In this document: one piece after another, positions 52,143 through 63,848 of the stretch
Position numbering within the stretch: position 1 is the first letter of the stretch
How the letters are laid out: each line of letters starts with the position of its first letter
NCBI RefSeq assembly: GCF_011303755.1
Contig: NZ_CP049885.1
Coordinates: 1,594,001 to 1,658,000, forward strand
Origin: Acidovorax sp. HDW3
GTDB lineage: Bacteria; Pseudomonadota; Gammaproteobacteria; Burkholderiales; Burkholderiaceae_C
DNA: 64,000 nucleotides
Direction: 5' to 3'
Notes under the pieces: generated by a model
Told to the model about the DNA's origin: nothing
Database searches by the model: none
Seen by the model: only the letters and a program-made list of their open reading frames with translations
Translations under genes and position numbers: made by a program

Positions 52143-55100
52143 TTGCCCACCGCCCCCACCAAGCGCTACGCCATCACCCAGCGCCTGTCCCTGAGTATCT
52201 GGGGGCTGTTTCTGGTGCTGTTGCTGCTGCTTTCGGCCCTGGGCTACGCCGCCTTGCACCTGAGCGCGGGCAAGATCGTGCCCCTGGTGCTGCAGCAAAT
52301 GGTGCAGCTCAAGGCCGAGGCCAGCGAAAAACTCTTTGAGCAGGCCGACGACAGCGTGCGCCGCCTACGCCTGGCGCTGGTGCAGCGCCTGGACGCGCAG
52401 GCCACGGAGCGCTCCATACCCGAACGCTTTGACCGCCTGTTTGCCCGCAGCCCCGATGGCCTGTGGCGCCTGCGGCCCGACAAGGTCGATCCCGAACACG
52501 CCCCCACCCTCTACCTGCACGCCGGCGCACAGGGGCCGGACGCATCCACGCGGCTGCGCGCCGTCGTCAGCTACGAGCTGCTGCGCGAGCAGGGGCCGGC
52601 CCTGGTGCCGCCGTTCTTCTCGGTCTATATGGACTTTGTGGAAGACGGTTTGATGGTGTACGCCCACGACATCGACTGGGGCGGCAACGCCGACGCCCAG
52701 GCCAGCAACGCCAACTACCCCACCATGCGCGGCGCCGACCCAGCACGCAACCCCGAGCGCAAAATTTTCTGGACACCGGTGTACCTCGACCAGCAAGCGC
52801 AAACCTGGATGGTGTCAGTCATCGCCCCGCTGGACTGGCAAGGGCGCTGGGTGGGCACGGTGGGGCACGACCTGTCGGTGCAAACCTTGATCGACGCCGT
52901 CGCCGCCGGCGAAGACGGCCCCAGCCAGCAGCTCATCATCGACAACACCGGACACCTCATCGCCCACCCGCAACTGCGCCAGCGCATTGCCGCCGCCGAT
53001 GGCCGACTCGACATGGCCAGCCTCAACGACCCCCTGCTGCTGCAGGTGCAAAGCCTGCTCGCAGCCAGCCCAGGAGGCCAAGGCGTGGAGCGCACGGCAG
53101 ACGGCAGCCACTGGGTGGCCTGGTCGAGCATTCGGGGGCCAGGCTGGTACCAGGTCATGCTGCTGCCGCAGGCGCAGGTCAACCAGCTGCTGCTGTTGGG
53201 GCTGGCCATTTTGTTCGGCGTGGGCACCGTTGCCCTGCTGCCAGGGCTATGGGCGCTGCGCGAGCAGCTGCGCGAACAAGTCACGCTGCCGCTGGAGCAG
53301 CTGACCCAGGCCGTCGATGCGCTGGGCCAGGGCCAGGCCCCGCAGCGCCTGCCCATCCACAACCACGACGAAATCGGCCACCTGGCGCAAGCCTTCAACA
53401 CCATGGCCGCCGAGCTGCAGCAGCAGCGCCAATTGCAAGCCGAGCACGCCCAGGCGCTAGAGCAGCAGGTGCAAGAACGCACCCAGGCCCTGGGCCGCCT
53501 GCACGAGGAGCGCACCCGGCTGCTGGCCCTGCTCGGTGCCATGGACAGAGGCATTTTGTTTGCCAGCGCCCAGGGCCACGTCACCTACAGCAACGCACAA
53601 TTTTTGCGCCTGTGGGGTCTGGCCAAAGACGCCCTGAGCCATTCCCGTGCCGAAGGCCGCGTTCTTGCTGCCATCACGCCGCAGCTGCAGCAAAGCGAGC
53701 GCTTTACCCAGCAGCTGCAGCACATCCTGGCGCAGCCGCAAGAAAACGGGCACATGGCGCTGGAGCTGCACGATGGGCGCAGCCTGCAGCTTGACGCCTA
53801 CCCCGTGCGCGATACCCACAACCACCCCATGGGCCGGCTCTGGGTGTGCGAGGACGTCACGCACAAGCGGCGCACCACCGAGCAGCTGCTGCACCTGGCC
53901 GAGCACGATGCGCTCACCGGGCTGTACAACCGCAGCCGCTTCGAGCAGGCGCTCGAACGCTTTTTCACCACCACGGGCCGTGAACCGCAGCCCGCAGCCC
54001 TGCTGTGCTTTGACCTGGACGATTTCAAATACGTCAACGACACCTTCGGCCACCAGGCCGGCGACCAGCTGCTCGTGCGCGTAGCCAGCAGCGTGCGCAC
54101 CGTGGTGCGCGAGGGCGACATCCTGTGCCGCCTGGGCGGGGACGAATTCGCCATCTTCATGCCCTACGCCAGCGCCGACGACGGCGAACAGCTGGCAGTG
54201 CAGGTGCAACAGGCCATCGCCCAAACGCCGCTGCACATTGCCGAGCAAACGCTGCGCCTGGGCAGCAGCCTGGGCCTGGCGCATTGCCCCGGCGACGCCA
54301 GCGACGCCCAAGAGCTGCTCGCGCACGCCGACGCCGCCATGTACCAGGCCAAGGCCAGCGGCAAGAACCGCATCAACCGCTACCGCGCCGACCGCGATGG
54401 CTCGCAGGCAATGGTCACGCGCATGGCCTGGAGCGAGCGCATCGCCCAGGCCCTCACACACGGGCGGCTGCGCCTGCACTACCAGGGCGTGTACCACGCC
54501 CAGACCGGCGAGCTCGCGCACCTCGAAGCCCTCATCCGCATGGTCGATGAGTCCGACCCCACGCGCCTGATTGCCCCGGCAGAATTCATCGGCCACGCCG
54601 AGAAAACCAACAAAATCCTCGACATCGACCGCTGGGTCATCCGCGAGAGCGTGCGCGTGCTGGCCACACACCCCCAGCTGCCGGCACTGGCCATCAACAT
54701 CTCGGGGCGCTCATTCGACGACCCACAGCTGCCCGCCTACATCAGCGACGAACTGCAGGCCCAGGGCGTACGCCCGCAGCGCCTGCTGGTGGAGCTGACG
54801 GAAACCTCCGCCATCTCCGACCTGAGCGACGCCGAGCGCTTCATCGCCGCCCTGCGCCACAACGGCTGCAGCATCTGCCTGGACGACTTCGGCACCGGCT
54901 TTGCCTCGTTTGCCTACCTCAAGCAGCTGCGCGTGGACGTGCTCAAGATCGACGGCCTGTTCATCCGCAACCTGCCCCAGGATCGGGACAACCAGGCATT
55001 CGTGCGCTCCATCATCGAAGTCGCCCACGGCATGGGCAAGCACACGGTGGCCGAATTCGTCGAAGACGAAGCCACCCTGCACATGCTCCAGGCCATGGGC

Positions 55101-55178
55101 GTGGACATGGTGCAGGGCTACCACCTGGACAAACCGCAGGCCGAGCATCCCGCGCTGGCCCCACGCCCGGCCCTATAA
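52143..55178 (+). CDS. Membrane GGDEF-EAL bifunctional c-di-GMP protein with Cache-HAMP-PAS
   Basis: A 1011-residue receptor. One transmembrane helix (LSIWGLFLVLLLLLSALG), a periplasmic Cache-like domain (about 50-340), a second helix (LLLLGLAILFGVGTVALLPG) and a HAMP/coil are followed by a PAS-like region and a GGDEF domain with LGGDEFAIFMPYA (RxxD site REGD). The C-terminal EAL domain has EALIRM, DDFGTGFASFAYLKQL and KIDGLF. Both active sites look intact, so it could make and break c-di-GMP. A TTG start at 52143 is needed to keep the first helix. Confidence 0.9.
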   Translation: MPTAPTKRYAITQRLSLSIWGLFLVLLLLLSALGYAALHLSAGKIVPLVLQQMVQLKAEASEKLFEQADDSVRRLRLALVQRLDAQATERSIPERFDRLFARSPDGLWRLRPDKVDPEHAPTLYLHAGAQGPDASTRLRAVVSYELLREQGPALVPPFFSVYMDFVEDGLMVYAHDIDWGGNADAQASNANYPTMRGADPARNPERKIFWTPVYLDQQAQTWMVSVIAPLDWQGRWVGTVGHDLSVQTLIDAVAAGEDGPSQQLIIDNTGHLIAHPQLRQRIAAADGRLDMASLNDPLLLQVQSLLAASPGGQGVERTADGSHWVAWSSIRGPGWYQVMLLPQAQVNQLLLLGLAILFGVGTVALLPGLWALREQLREQVTLPLEQLTQAVDALGQGQAPQRLPIHNHDEIGHLAQAFNTMAAELQQQRQLQAEHAQALEQQVQERTQALGRLHEERTRLLALLGAMDRGILFASAQGHVTYSNAQFLRLWGLAKDALSHSRAEGRVLAAITPQLQQSERFTQQLQHILAQPQENGHMALELHDGRSLQLDAYPVRDTHNHPMGRLWVCEDVTHKRRTTEQLLHLAEHDALTGLYNRSRFEQALERFFTTTGREPQPAALLCFDLDDFKYVNDTFGHQAGDQLLVRVASSVRTVVREGDILCRLGGDEFAIFMPYASADDGEQLAVQVQQAIAQTPLHIAEQTLRLGSSLGLAHCPGDASDAQELLAHADAAMYQAKASGKNRINRYRADRDGSQAMVTRMAWSERIAQALTHGRLRLHYQGVYHAQTGELAHLEALIRMVDESDPTRLIAPAEFIGHAEKTNKILDIDRWVIRESVRVLATHPQLPALAINISGRSFDDPQLPAYISDELQAQGVRPQRLLVELTETSAISDLSDAERFIAALRHNGCSICLDDFGTGFASFAYLKQLRVDVLKIDGLFIRNLPQDRDNQAFVRSIIEVAHGMGKHTVAEFVEDEATLHMLQAMGVDMVQGYHLDKPQAEHPALAPRPAL

Positions 55179-55179
55179 T
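55174..55179 (+). promoter_or_regulatory. -10 box of tRNA-Gly promoter, overlapping the upstream stop codon
   Basis: TATAAT lies 11 bases before the tRNA 5' end; its central TAA is the stop codon of the GGDEF-EAL gene. No convincing -35 box is visible in the G+C-rich coding end upstream. Confidence 0.65.
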
Positions 55180-55189
55180 GCGAGGCTTC

Positions 55190-55263
55190 GCGGGTGTAGT
55201 TCAATGGTAGAACGGCAGCTTCCCAAGCTTCATACGAGGGTTCGATTCCCTTCACCCGCTCCA
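55190..55263 (+). tRNA. tRNA-Gly, anticodon CCC
   Basis: A cloverleaf is readable. Acceptor arms GCGGGTG (55190-55196) and CACCCGC (55253-55259) pair fully, the anticodon loop TTCCCAA gives CCC, the T-arm is GAGGGTTCGATTCCCTT, and discriminator T plus CCA are encoded. The anticodon stem GCAGC/GCTTC has one C-U mismatch at its second pair. It decodes GGG. Confidence 0.96.
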
Positions 55264-55428
55264 AATCGACTTTCCAGGCACTTCCAGCGAAAGCGCCCTG
55301 CAGCTAGTGCAAACTGGCAAAAAAGCAACAAAAAATAATGTGCGAGATTCCTGCGCATGAGTGGATTGCCAGTGAAGAAGAAAGCACTCCCGTCCGAATC
55401 AGCCGCAGCTTCACTCAAACCGTGACAG

Positions 55429-56412
55429 CTATGTGTCAAGTCCCGCCTGTTTGTAAACACGCTTCTTGAACAATTCCGGCTTTTTTGCATACCAATCCTT
55501 CAACGCCTGAACGGGTGAAACGTGCTTGAGTGCACGCTGTGGAATCTGGTGGTTGTAGGTTTTGACGTAGTTCATCAATGTGGCCTCCAGCTGCGCTGCC
55601 GATGCAAAGCGCGTTTGCCTGACGATTTCGCTGATACGCCCGTTGAAGCGCTCCACCATGCCGTTGGTCTGTGGGTGACGCGGCGGACACAGCCGGTGCT
55701 CAATGCCCAACGCCTTGCAGCGCACATCGAACTTGTGCCGCCCGCTGGGTTCGCGTTTTTTGTTCGTGAACCGATCCGTGAACTGACTGCCGTTGTCGGT
55801 GAGTAGTTTGACGATCTTCATGGGTGCTGCACGCTCCAGACGCTCCAGGAAGTCCACGCTGGAGTCCTCGCTCTGGTCGGCATAGATGTGCATGAACACC
55901 CAGCGCGTTGCCCGGTCTATGGCCACGAACAGATAGCGCCGCTGGCGCTCGTCGGGCATCTGCGGCAGGTATTTGATGTCCACATGCACAAAGCCTGGTT
56001 CATAGTCCTTGAAGGTCTTGACGGGCTTGTCAGCAGTGCCTGCGTCGGCCTGGGCCTGGGCCTGAAGTTCACGCAAACTGGAGACACCGTGGCGGCGCAA
56101 GCAACGATCCAGACCTGCACGGGAGACCTGCGGGTTCACAAACTCTCGCACCACCGCCAGCAGGTCATCCAGGGGCAGAAACAGCAGGCGGCGCAGCTCC
56201 ACAGCGATGGCCTCTTGCACGGGCGAGAGCGTGGTATGCAGCGTGTGCGGACGGTGCGAGAGATCATCCGGGCTGTCTCGGTGCTTCCATTTGCGTGCTG
56301 TCGCACGGTTGATGTTGTAGCGATCGGCCAGTTCTGCAATCGATGCTGACGAAGCTTTAATCTCGGCTCTCGTACGCGGTGTGGTTCGTGCTTGCGCGTG
56401 CACTTGGCTCAT
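55429..56412 (-). CDS. IS481-family transposase
   Basis: A 327-residue DDE transposase starting MSQVHAQART. The N-terminal HTH is IAELADRYNINRATARKWKH. The catalytic triad is visible as FVHVDIKYLPQM (Asp), LTDNGSQFTDRF (Asp) and TNGMVERFNGRISE (Glu). It appears full length and uninterrupted. Upstream codons to 56481 are likely leader. Confidence 0.95.
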   Translation of the reverse strand: MSQVHAQARTTPRTRAEIKASSASIAELADRYNINRATARKWKHRDSPDDLSHRPHTLHTTLSPVQEAIAVELRRLLFLPLDDLLAVVREFVNPQVSRAGLDRCLRRHGVSSLRELQAQAQADAGTADKPVKTFKDYEPGFVHVDIKYLPQMPDERQRRYLFVAIDRATRWVFMHIYADQSEDSSVDFLERLERAAPMKIVKLLTDNGSQFTDRFTNKKREPSGRHKFDVRCKALGIEHRLCPPRHPQTNGMVERFNGRISEIVRQTRFASAAQLEATLMNYVKTYNHQIPQRALKHVSPVQALKDWYAKKPELFKKRVYKQAGLDT

Positions 56413-56520
56413 GTCGATTGCTCCTGTTTGAAGGATTCCACCACGTTGCGCATTACCTCTCTTGCTTGGAAGAATGCCCAACTCCTGTGGGGTATATGAT
56501 CACACGAGATGGGACAGTTA
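55432..56520 (-). mobile_element. IS481-family insertion sequence
   Basis: The element holds one transposase. Both outer ends carry TGT followed by a GTCCC block (TGTGTCAAGTCCC at the left; TGTAACTGTCCC read inward at the right), consistent with imperfect inverted repeats. The exact boundaries and target duplication could not be fixed by eye. It sits between tRNA-Gly and the rluA-type gene, about 70 bases past the latter's stop. Confidence 0.8.
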
Positions 56521-56588
56521 CATCCATTAGAAGTGGCAACACCATCCCTTTGTCATTCAGACCCTTTTTCCCCAAAGATCACAAACAC

Positions 56589-57497
56589 TCACAACGCCTG
56601 CAGCTGCCGCCGGCTGGCAAAGGCCCGCTCCTGCCCCGTCACCGGGTCGCAAAACGCCAGTTCCCGTGCCAGCAGTTGCAGGGGGCGGGAATAGTCGCCC
56701 GGCGGCGGGTCATTCACCTCGGGGTAGAACGCGTCGCCACGCAGCGGCAGGCCGAGCGCGGCCATGTGTACGCGCAGCTGGTGGCGCTTGCCGCTCACCG
56801 GTTCGAGGCGGTAGCGCGCCCAGGGGGCGGCCACTTCGATGATGGACATGCGCGTGCAGCTGTTGGCCTCGCCCGGCGCCTCGTGCATCCGAAAGAAGTG
56901 CCCGCATTCCTGCAGCCGGCTGCGGTGTTCGCGCGGAAAGTGCAGCTCTGGGCGCCAGGGGGCGATGGCCTCGTACACCTTGTGCACGCTGCGCTCGCGA
57001 AACAGCGCCTGGTAGCGCCCGCGCGTGGCGCGTTGCACTGAAAACAGCACCAGGCCGGCGGTGTCACGGTCGATGCGGTGGATGGGCGAGAGCTCGGCCA
57101 GACCCAGCGCACGCTTGAGGCGCACCAGCAGCGTGTGCTGCAGGTAGGCGCCGCCGGGCACCACGGGCAGGAAGTGCGGTTTGTCGGCCACCAGCAGGTG
57201 CTCGTCCTGGTAGAGCACTTCGGCCTCGAAGGGGATGGCCGCCTCCTGCGCCAGCGCCCGGTAGTAGTACAGGCGAATGCCGGGGGCGAAGTTGCGTTCG
57301 GGCGTGACGCACTGGCCGAACTCATCCACCACCTCGCCCGCTGCCATGCGCTGGCACCAGTCGGCGCGCGCCACGGCGGGCAGGCGCTGGCACAGGAAGT
57401 CGAGCAGGCTGCCCTGGCCCTGCGACGGCAGTACGACGCAGCTGGGGTTGACGCCGTCGCGCATGGGTAGCACGCGCGGGTCGTGGGGGTTGTGCAT
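56589..57497 (-). CDS. RluA-family pseudouridine synthase
   Basis: A 302-residue rRNA/tRNA pseudouridine synthase. The catalytic Asp is in SPIHRIDRDTAGLVLFS, and SGKRHQLRVHMAALGLPLRG is the second family block. An N-terminal S4-like part precedes it. The RNA target is unknown; RluA-type enzymes with this length act on 23S rRNA or tRNA. The IS481 element lies just downstream. Confidence 0.92.
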   Translation of the reverse strand: MHNPHDPRVLPMRDGVNPSCVVLPSQGQGSLLDFLCQRLPAVARADWCQRMAAGEVVDEFGQCVTPERNFAPGIRLYYYRALAQEAAIPFEAEVLYQDEHLLVADKPHFLPVVPGGAYLQHTLLVRLKRALGLAELSPIHRIDRDTAGLVLFSVQRATRGRYQALFRERSVHKVYEAIAPWRPELHFPREHRSRLQECGHFFRMHEAPGEANSCTRMSIIEVAAPWARYRLEPVSGKRHQLRVHMAALGLPLRGDAFYPEVNDPPPGDYSRPLQLLARELAFCDPVTGQERAFASRRQLQAL

Positions 57498-57556
57498 TTT
57501 TACTATTGTTTTTATAGCTGCTCACGCTTGCCAGATAAGCGCTAGAAGCGTTTTTT
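57498..57556. repeat. Dispersed palindromic repeat between rluA-type gene and sbcB
   Basis: A copy with arms ATAGCTGCTCACGCTTGCC and AGATAAGCGCTAGAAGCG, flanked by T-rich ends. It ends at the sbcB stop codon, which it supplies or abuts, and lies upstream of the rluA-type gene. Confidence 0.8.
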
Positions 57557-59015
57557 ATTCAGAATCCAGGGCCGCTGCCAACTCCTCGGCCCAGTCGTAC
57601 AGCGCCGCCAGCAGCTCTTGCGCACGCTCGTCGTCGCGCTCCTGGGCCTGCTCCATCAGCGGGTCGATGCGGTCGAACAGGGCCTGCACCGTCAGGCCCC
57701 CGCCAGCGCCGTGCAGCAGGCGTGCGGCGCAATGCGCCAGCCAGCGCTGCTGCTCGGGCGGCGTCAGGCTGGCGGGGTGGTTGCGCGCGCGCCAGCGAAA
57801 CACCAGCTCCGGCAGGCGCGGGTCGTCAAAGCCCGGGTGCGCCTGCGCCAGCTCCGCCGGCGCCAGGGCGCGCAGGCGGTTCAGGCGCTGGCGGTCTTCG
57901 TTGCCGATGAAGCCGCCGTACAAGTCCTGCTCCACGTCCGGCGCCTCGGCCGGGGCCGGGCGCGCAAACGCCTCGGCCCAGAGCGCGCTCATGTCCGGCA
58001 GCGCGCGCGCGGCCTCGGCGTGGCGCGCGGCCTGCGCCAGGTCTATGCCCCAGCGCTGGGCCAGCGCGGGCGTGAGGGTGTTGAGGTTGCCCACCACCAT
58101 GGGCGATTTGTTCAGGTGCACGCTTTTGAGCGCCAGGCGCGTCACGCCCTCGGGCAGGTCGGCCTGGCGTGTGAACAGGCGCTGGCGCAGTTCGTCTGCG
58201 CCCAGGCTGGCGAGCACCGAGGGGTCTTGCGCCAGGTCCCAGGCCAGCAGCTCGTTTTTGTTCGTCGGGTGGCTCGCCAGCGGCCACATCACGGCCAGGC
58301 AGCCGCGCTCGGTGCCGAACATGCCCGAGACGTGCAGGAATGGCCGTGCCGTCTGCTGCGTGGTCGGCAGGCGCAGCTCCTGCGCCACGCGGTCTTTCTT
58401 GTGCAGCGACAGGGCAAAGTCGAACAGGCGCGGGTTGTGCTGGCGCACCAGGCGCGCCAGGGCGATGGTGGCGCGCACGTCCGAGAGCGCATCGTGCGCC
58501 GCCTCGTGCGCAATGGCATTGGCGCGGCACAGGTCTTCGAGCTTGAAGCTGGGCGTGCCGTCGTCCTTCTTCGGCCAGACGATGCCGTCCGGGCGCAGGG
58601 CGTAGCACATGCGCACCACGTCGAGCAAATCCCAGCGGCCGCATTGGTTTTGCCACTCGCGCGCGTAGGGGTCGATCAGGTTGCGCCAGAACAGGTGGCG
58701 CGTGACCTCGTCGTCGAAGCGGATGGTGTTGTAGCCCACGCCAATGGTGCCCGGCTGCGCCAGCTCGGCCTCGATGCGGCGTGCGAACTCGTGCTCGGGC
58801 ACGCCTTTTTCCAGGCACAGCTGGGGCGTGATGCCGGTGATCAGGCAGGCCTCGGGCTCGGGCAGGTAGTCGGGCGCCGGGCGGCAGTAGAGCATCAGGG
58901 GCGCGCCGATCTCGTTCAACTCGGCATCGGTGCGGATGCCGGCGAACTGCGCCGGGCGGTCGCGCCGGGGCGTGGCGCCAAAGGTTTCGTAGTCGTGCCA
59001 GTAAAAAGTGTGCAT
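57555..59015 (-). CDS. sbcB: Exodeoxyribonuclease I
   Basis: A 486-residue 3'-5' single-strand exonuclease. ExoI is DnaQ-like: the first acidic pair is HDYETFG, with RDRPAQFAGIRTD following; NTIRFDDEVTRHLFWRN and HDALSDVRATIALARL carry further metal residues. It acts in recombination and mismatch repair. The start MHTFYWHDYETFG is unambiguous by family comparison. Confidence 0.96.
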   Translation of the reverse strand: MHTFYWHDYETFGATPRRDRPAQFAGIRTDAELNEIGAPLMLYCRPAPDYLPEPEACLITGITPQLCLEKGVPEHEFARRIEAELAQPGTIGVGYNTIRFDDEVTRHLFWRNLIDPYAREWQNQCGRWDLLDVVRMCYALRPDGIVWPKKDDGTPSFKLEDLCRANAIAHEAAHDALSDVRATIALARLVRQHNPRLFDFALSLHKKDRVAQELRLPTTQQTARPFLHVSGMFGTERGCLAVMWPLASHPTNKNELLAWDLAQDPSVLASLGADELRQRLFTRQADLPEGVTRLALKSVHLNKSPMVVGNLNTLTPALAQRWGIDLAQAARHAEAARALPDMSALWAEAFARPAPAEAPDVEQDLYGGFIGNEDRQRLNRLRALAPAELAQAHPGFDDPRLPELVFRWRARNHPASLTPPEQQRWLAHCAARLLHGAGGGLTVQALFDRIDPLMEQAQERDDERAQELLAALYDWAEELAAALDSE

Positions 59016-59079
59016 GGTGTGCTGCCGCTGCGGCGCCCCTGCGCCGATGAAGGCGCAAGTATGCCGGGACAATGGCGCC

Positions 59080-60357
59080 ATGAAAGCTACGCCCCGCCCC
59101 CAGCTTCCCCGGCCTCCCCTGCTGCCCTGCCTGCTCACCAGCGCCGCCCTGCTCGCCGGCTGCGCCAGCCCCTTGCCCACCCCCGCCCCCACCCAGCCGC
59201 CAGACGGCCACCACCGCGCCGCGCCGCAGGCCACGGCCTTTGCCGATTGGCTGCGCAGCGTGGGCGACGAGGCCATTGCCGCCGGCCTGCACCCCGAGCG
59301 CGTGCGCCAGGCCCTGGGCCAGGCCGAGCTGCTGCCGCGCGTGATCGAGCTCGACCGCGCCCAGCCCGAGTTCACGCGCCAGCCCTGGACGTACCTCGAC
59401 AACGCCGTCTCGCCCCAGCGCATCACCCAGGGCCGGGCGGCGCTGGCAGCGCAGCAACCGGCCTTGCAGGCGGCGGCCCAGCGCTACGGCGTGCCGGCGG
59501 CCATCGTCACCGCCATCTGGGGCGTGGAGAGCAATTACGGCCAGAACTTTGGCAGCTTCAGCACCCTCAGCGCCCTGGCCACGCTCGGCTTCGAGGGCCG
59601 GCGCCAAGCCTGGGCGCGGCGCGAGCTGCTGGCGGCGCTGACCACCATCGACCAGGGCGACATCGCGCCCGAACGCATGATCGGCTCCTGGGCCGGCGCC
59701 ATGGGGCACACGCAGTTCCTGCCCTCGGTCTACCTGGCGTACGCCGTGGACGCCGATGGCGACGGCCGGCGCGACATCTGGGCCAGCGTGGCCGACGTCG
59801 CCGCCTCCACCGCGCATTACCTGGCGCGCTCGGGCTGGCGCGCGGACGAGCCCACGCTGGTCGAGCTGCAGCTGCCGCCCGACTTTGACTGGCAGCAGGC
59901 CGACCCCGCCGTGCGCCAGGACAGCAGCGCCTGGGCCCGCGCCGGCCTGCGCGGCATCGACGCCAGCGCCCTGCCGCCCCTGGCCGACGCCTCGGTGCTG
60001 GCCCCCGCCGGTGCGCAGGGCCCGGCGCTGCTGGTGGGGGCGAATTTTCGCGCCCTGCTGCGCTACAACAACGCCATCAACTACGCCCTCGCCGTGGCCC
60101 TGCTGGCGCGCCAGATCGAGGGCAACAGCGGCCTGCAAACGCCCTGGCCGCGCAGCGAGCCGGCGCTCTCGCGCCCGCAGGTGCAGGCGCTGCAAACGGC
60201 GCTCAACGCCCTGGGCCTGCAAGCGGGCGCGGCCGACGGCCTGCTCGGCCCGGCCACCAGCGCCGCCCTGCGCCGCTACCAGCGCAGCCAGGGCCTGACG
60301 GCCGACGGCTTTGCCACGCGCGCCCTGCTCGAACGCCTCACGGCCAGCGCACCGTAA
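59080..60357 (+). CDS. mltB: Membrane-bound lytic murein transglycosylase B with peptidoglycan-binding domain
   Basis: A 425-residue lipoprotein. The lipobox LLAGC follows a short signal peptide. The MltB-type SLT domain has the catalytic Glu in TAIWGVESNYGQNFG, with GSWAGAMGHTQFLPSVYL after it. The C-terminal PG_binding_1 domain (SRPQVQALQTALNALGLQAG) binds cell wall. It cleaves peptidoglycan glycan strands to anhydro sugars. It is divergent from sbcB. Confidence 0.94.
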   Translation: MKATPRPQLPRPPLLPCLLTSAALLAGCASPLPTPAPTQPPDGHHRAAPQATAFADWLRSVGDEAIAAGLHPERVRQALGQAELLPRVIELDRAQPEFTRQPWTYLDNAVSPQRITQGRAALAAQQPALQAAAQRYGVPAAIVTAIWGVESNYGQNFGSFSTLSALATLGFEGRRQAWARRELLAALTTIDQGDIAPERMIGSWAGAMGHTQFLPSVYLAYAVDADGDGRRDIWASVADVAASTAHYLARSGWRADEPTLVELQLPPDFDWQQADPAVRQDSSAWARAGLRGIDASALPPLADASVLAPAGAQGPALLVGANFRALLRYNNAINYALAVALLARQIEGNSGLQTPWPRSEPALSRPQVQALQTALNALGLQAGAADGLLGPATSAALRRYQRSQGLTADGFATRALLERLTASAP

Positions 60358-60386
60358 ACCCAGCCCTCCACCCAGGTGCTGAAAGC

Positions 60387-60412
60387 AAAACACCCCGCCG
60401 CAGCGGGGTGTT
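60387..60412. terminator. Terminator-like hairpin between mltB and the small gene
   Basis: AACACCCCGC and GCGGGGTGTT form a 10-bp stem with a short loop. The minus-strand exit is followed by TTTTGC, so it more probably ends the small minus-strand gene, though it could act both ways. Confidence 0.7.
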
Positions 60413-60429
60413 GTCGCCTTCGAGCGCGC

Positions 60430-60639
60430 TTACAGGGCCTGCAGAGCGGCCTGGATTTTCTCCAGGGCGTCGTCCGTGATCAGGCCGCCCGAGAACTTGG
60501 CCACCGTGGCCAGGGCCATGCCGCCGGCCATGCCGATCTGCGGATGCGCGGAAATGCCCGGCAGGTACTGCTCCAGGATGGCCTTGGTGGCATCGCTGGC
60601 GAGCAGTTCACGCACGGTGGATTCGATGGAGTACGCCAT
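60430..60639 (-). CDS. Small hypothetical protein
   Basis: A 69-residue protein starting MAYSIESTVRELL, with the Gly-rich centre PQIGMAGGMALATVAKFSGG. AAAGAAAGAG precedes the ATG, and a terminator follows it. I have only an impression of similar small Gly/Met-rich helical proteins or domains elsewhere and assign no function. Confidence 0.7.
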   Translation of the reverse strand: MAYSIESTVRELLASDATKAILEQYLPGISAHPQIGMAGGMALATVAKFSGGLITDDALEKIQAALQAL

Positions 60640-60788
60640 GGGTCACTCTTTCTTTGGGATGTGGGGGCCTGCCAAAACCCGGCGCGGCGGAATTGCCGCT
60701 GGCCGGGCGGGGCGCGGCGCCACCGCCTTCCGCACCCCTGTCTCCGGGCCCGCACTCTACGGCACGGGCGGCAGCTGCAGTAGAGGGA

Positions 60789-63824
<3,036 letters not shown>

Positions 63825-63848
63825 TTACCCGCTATAGACTGCGCGCCC

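Noticed and set aside
55230-55490. An 86-residue frame ending GAGEGNRTLV on the minus strand
   Set aside because: The ending is the well-known artefact translated from the antisense of a tRNA gene.
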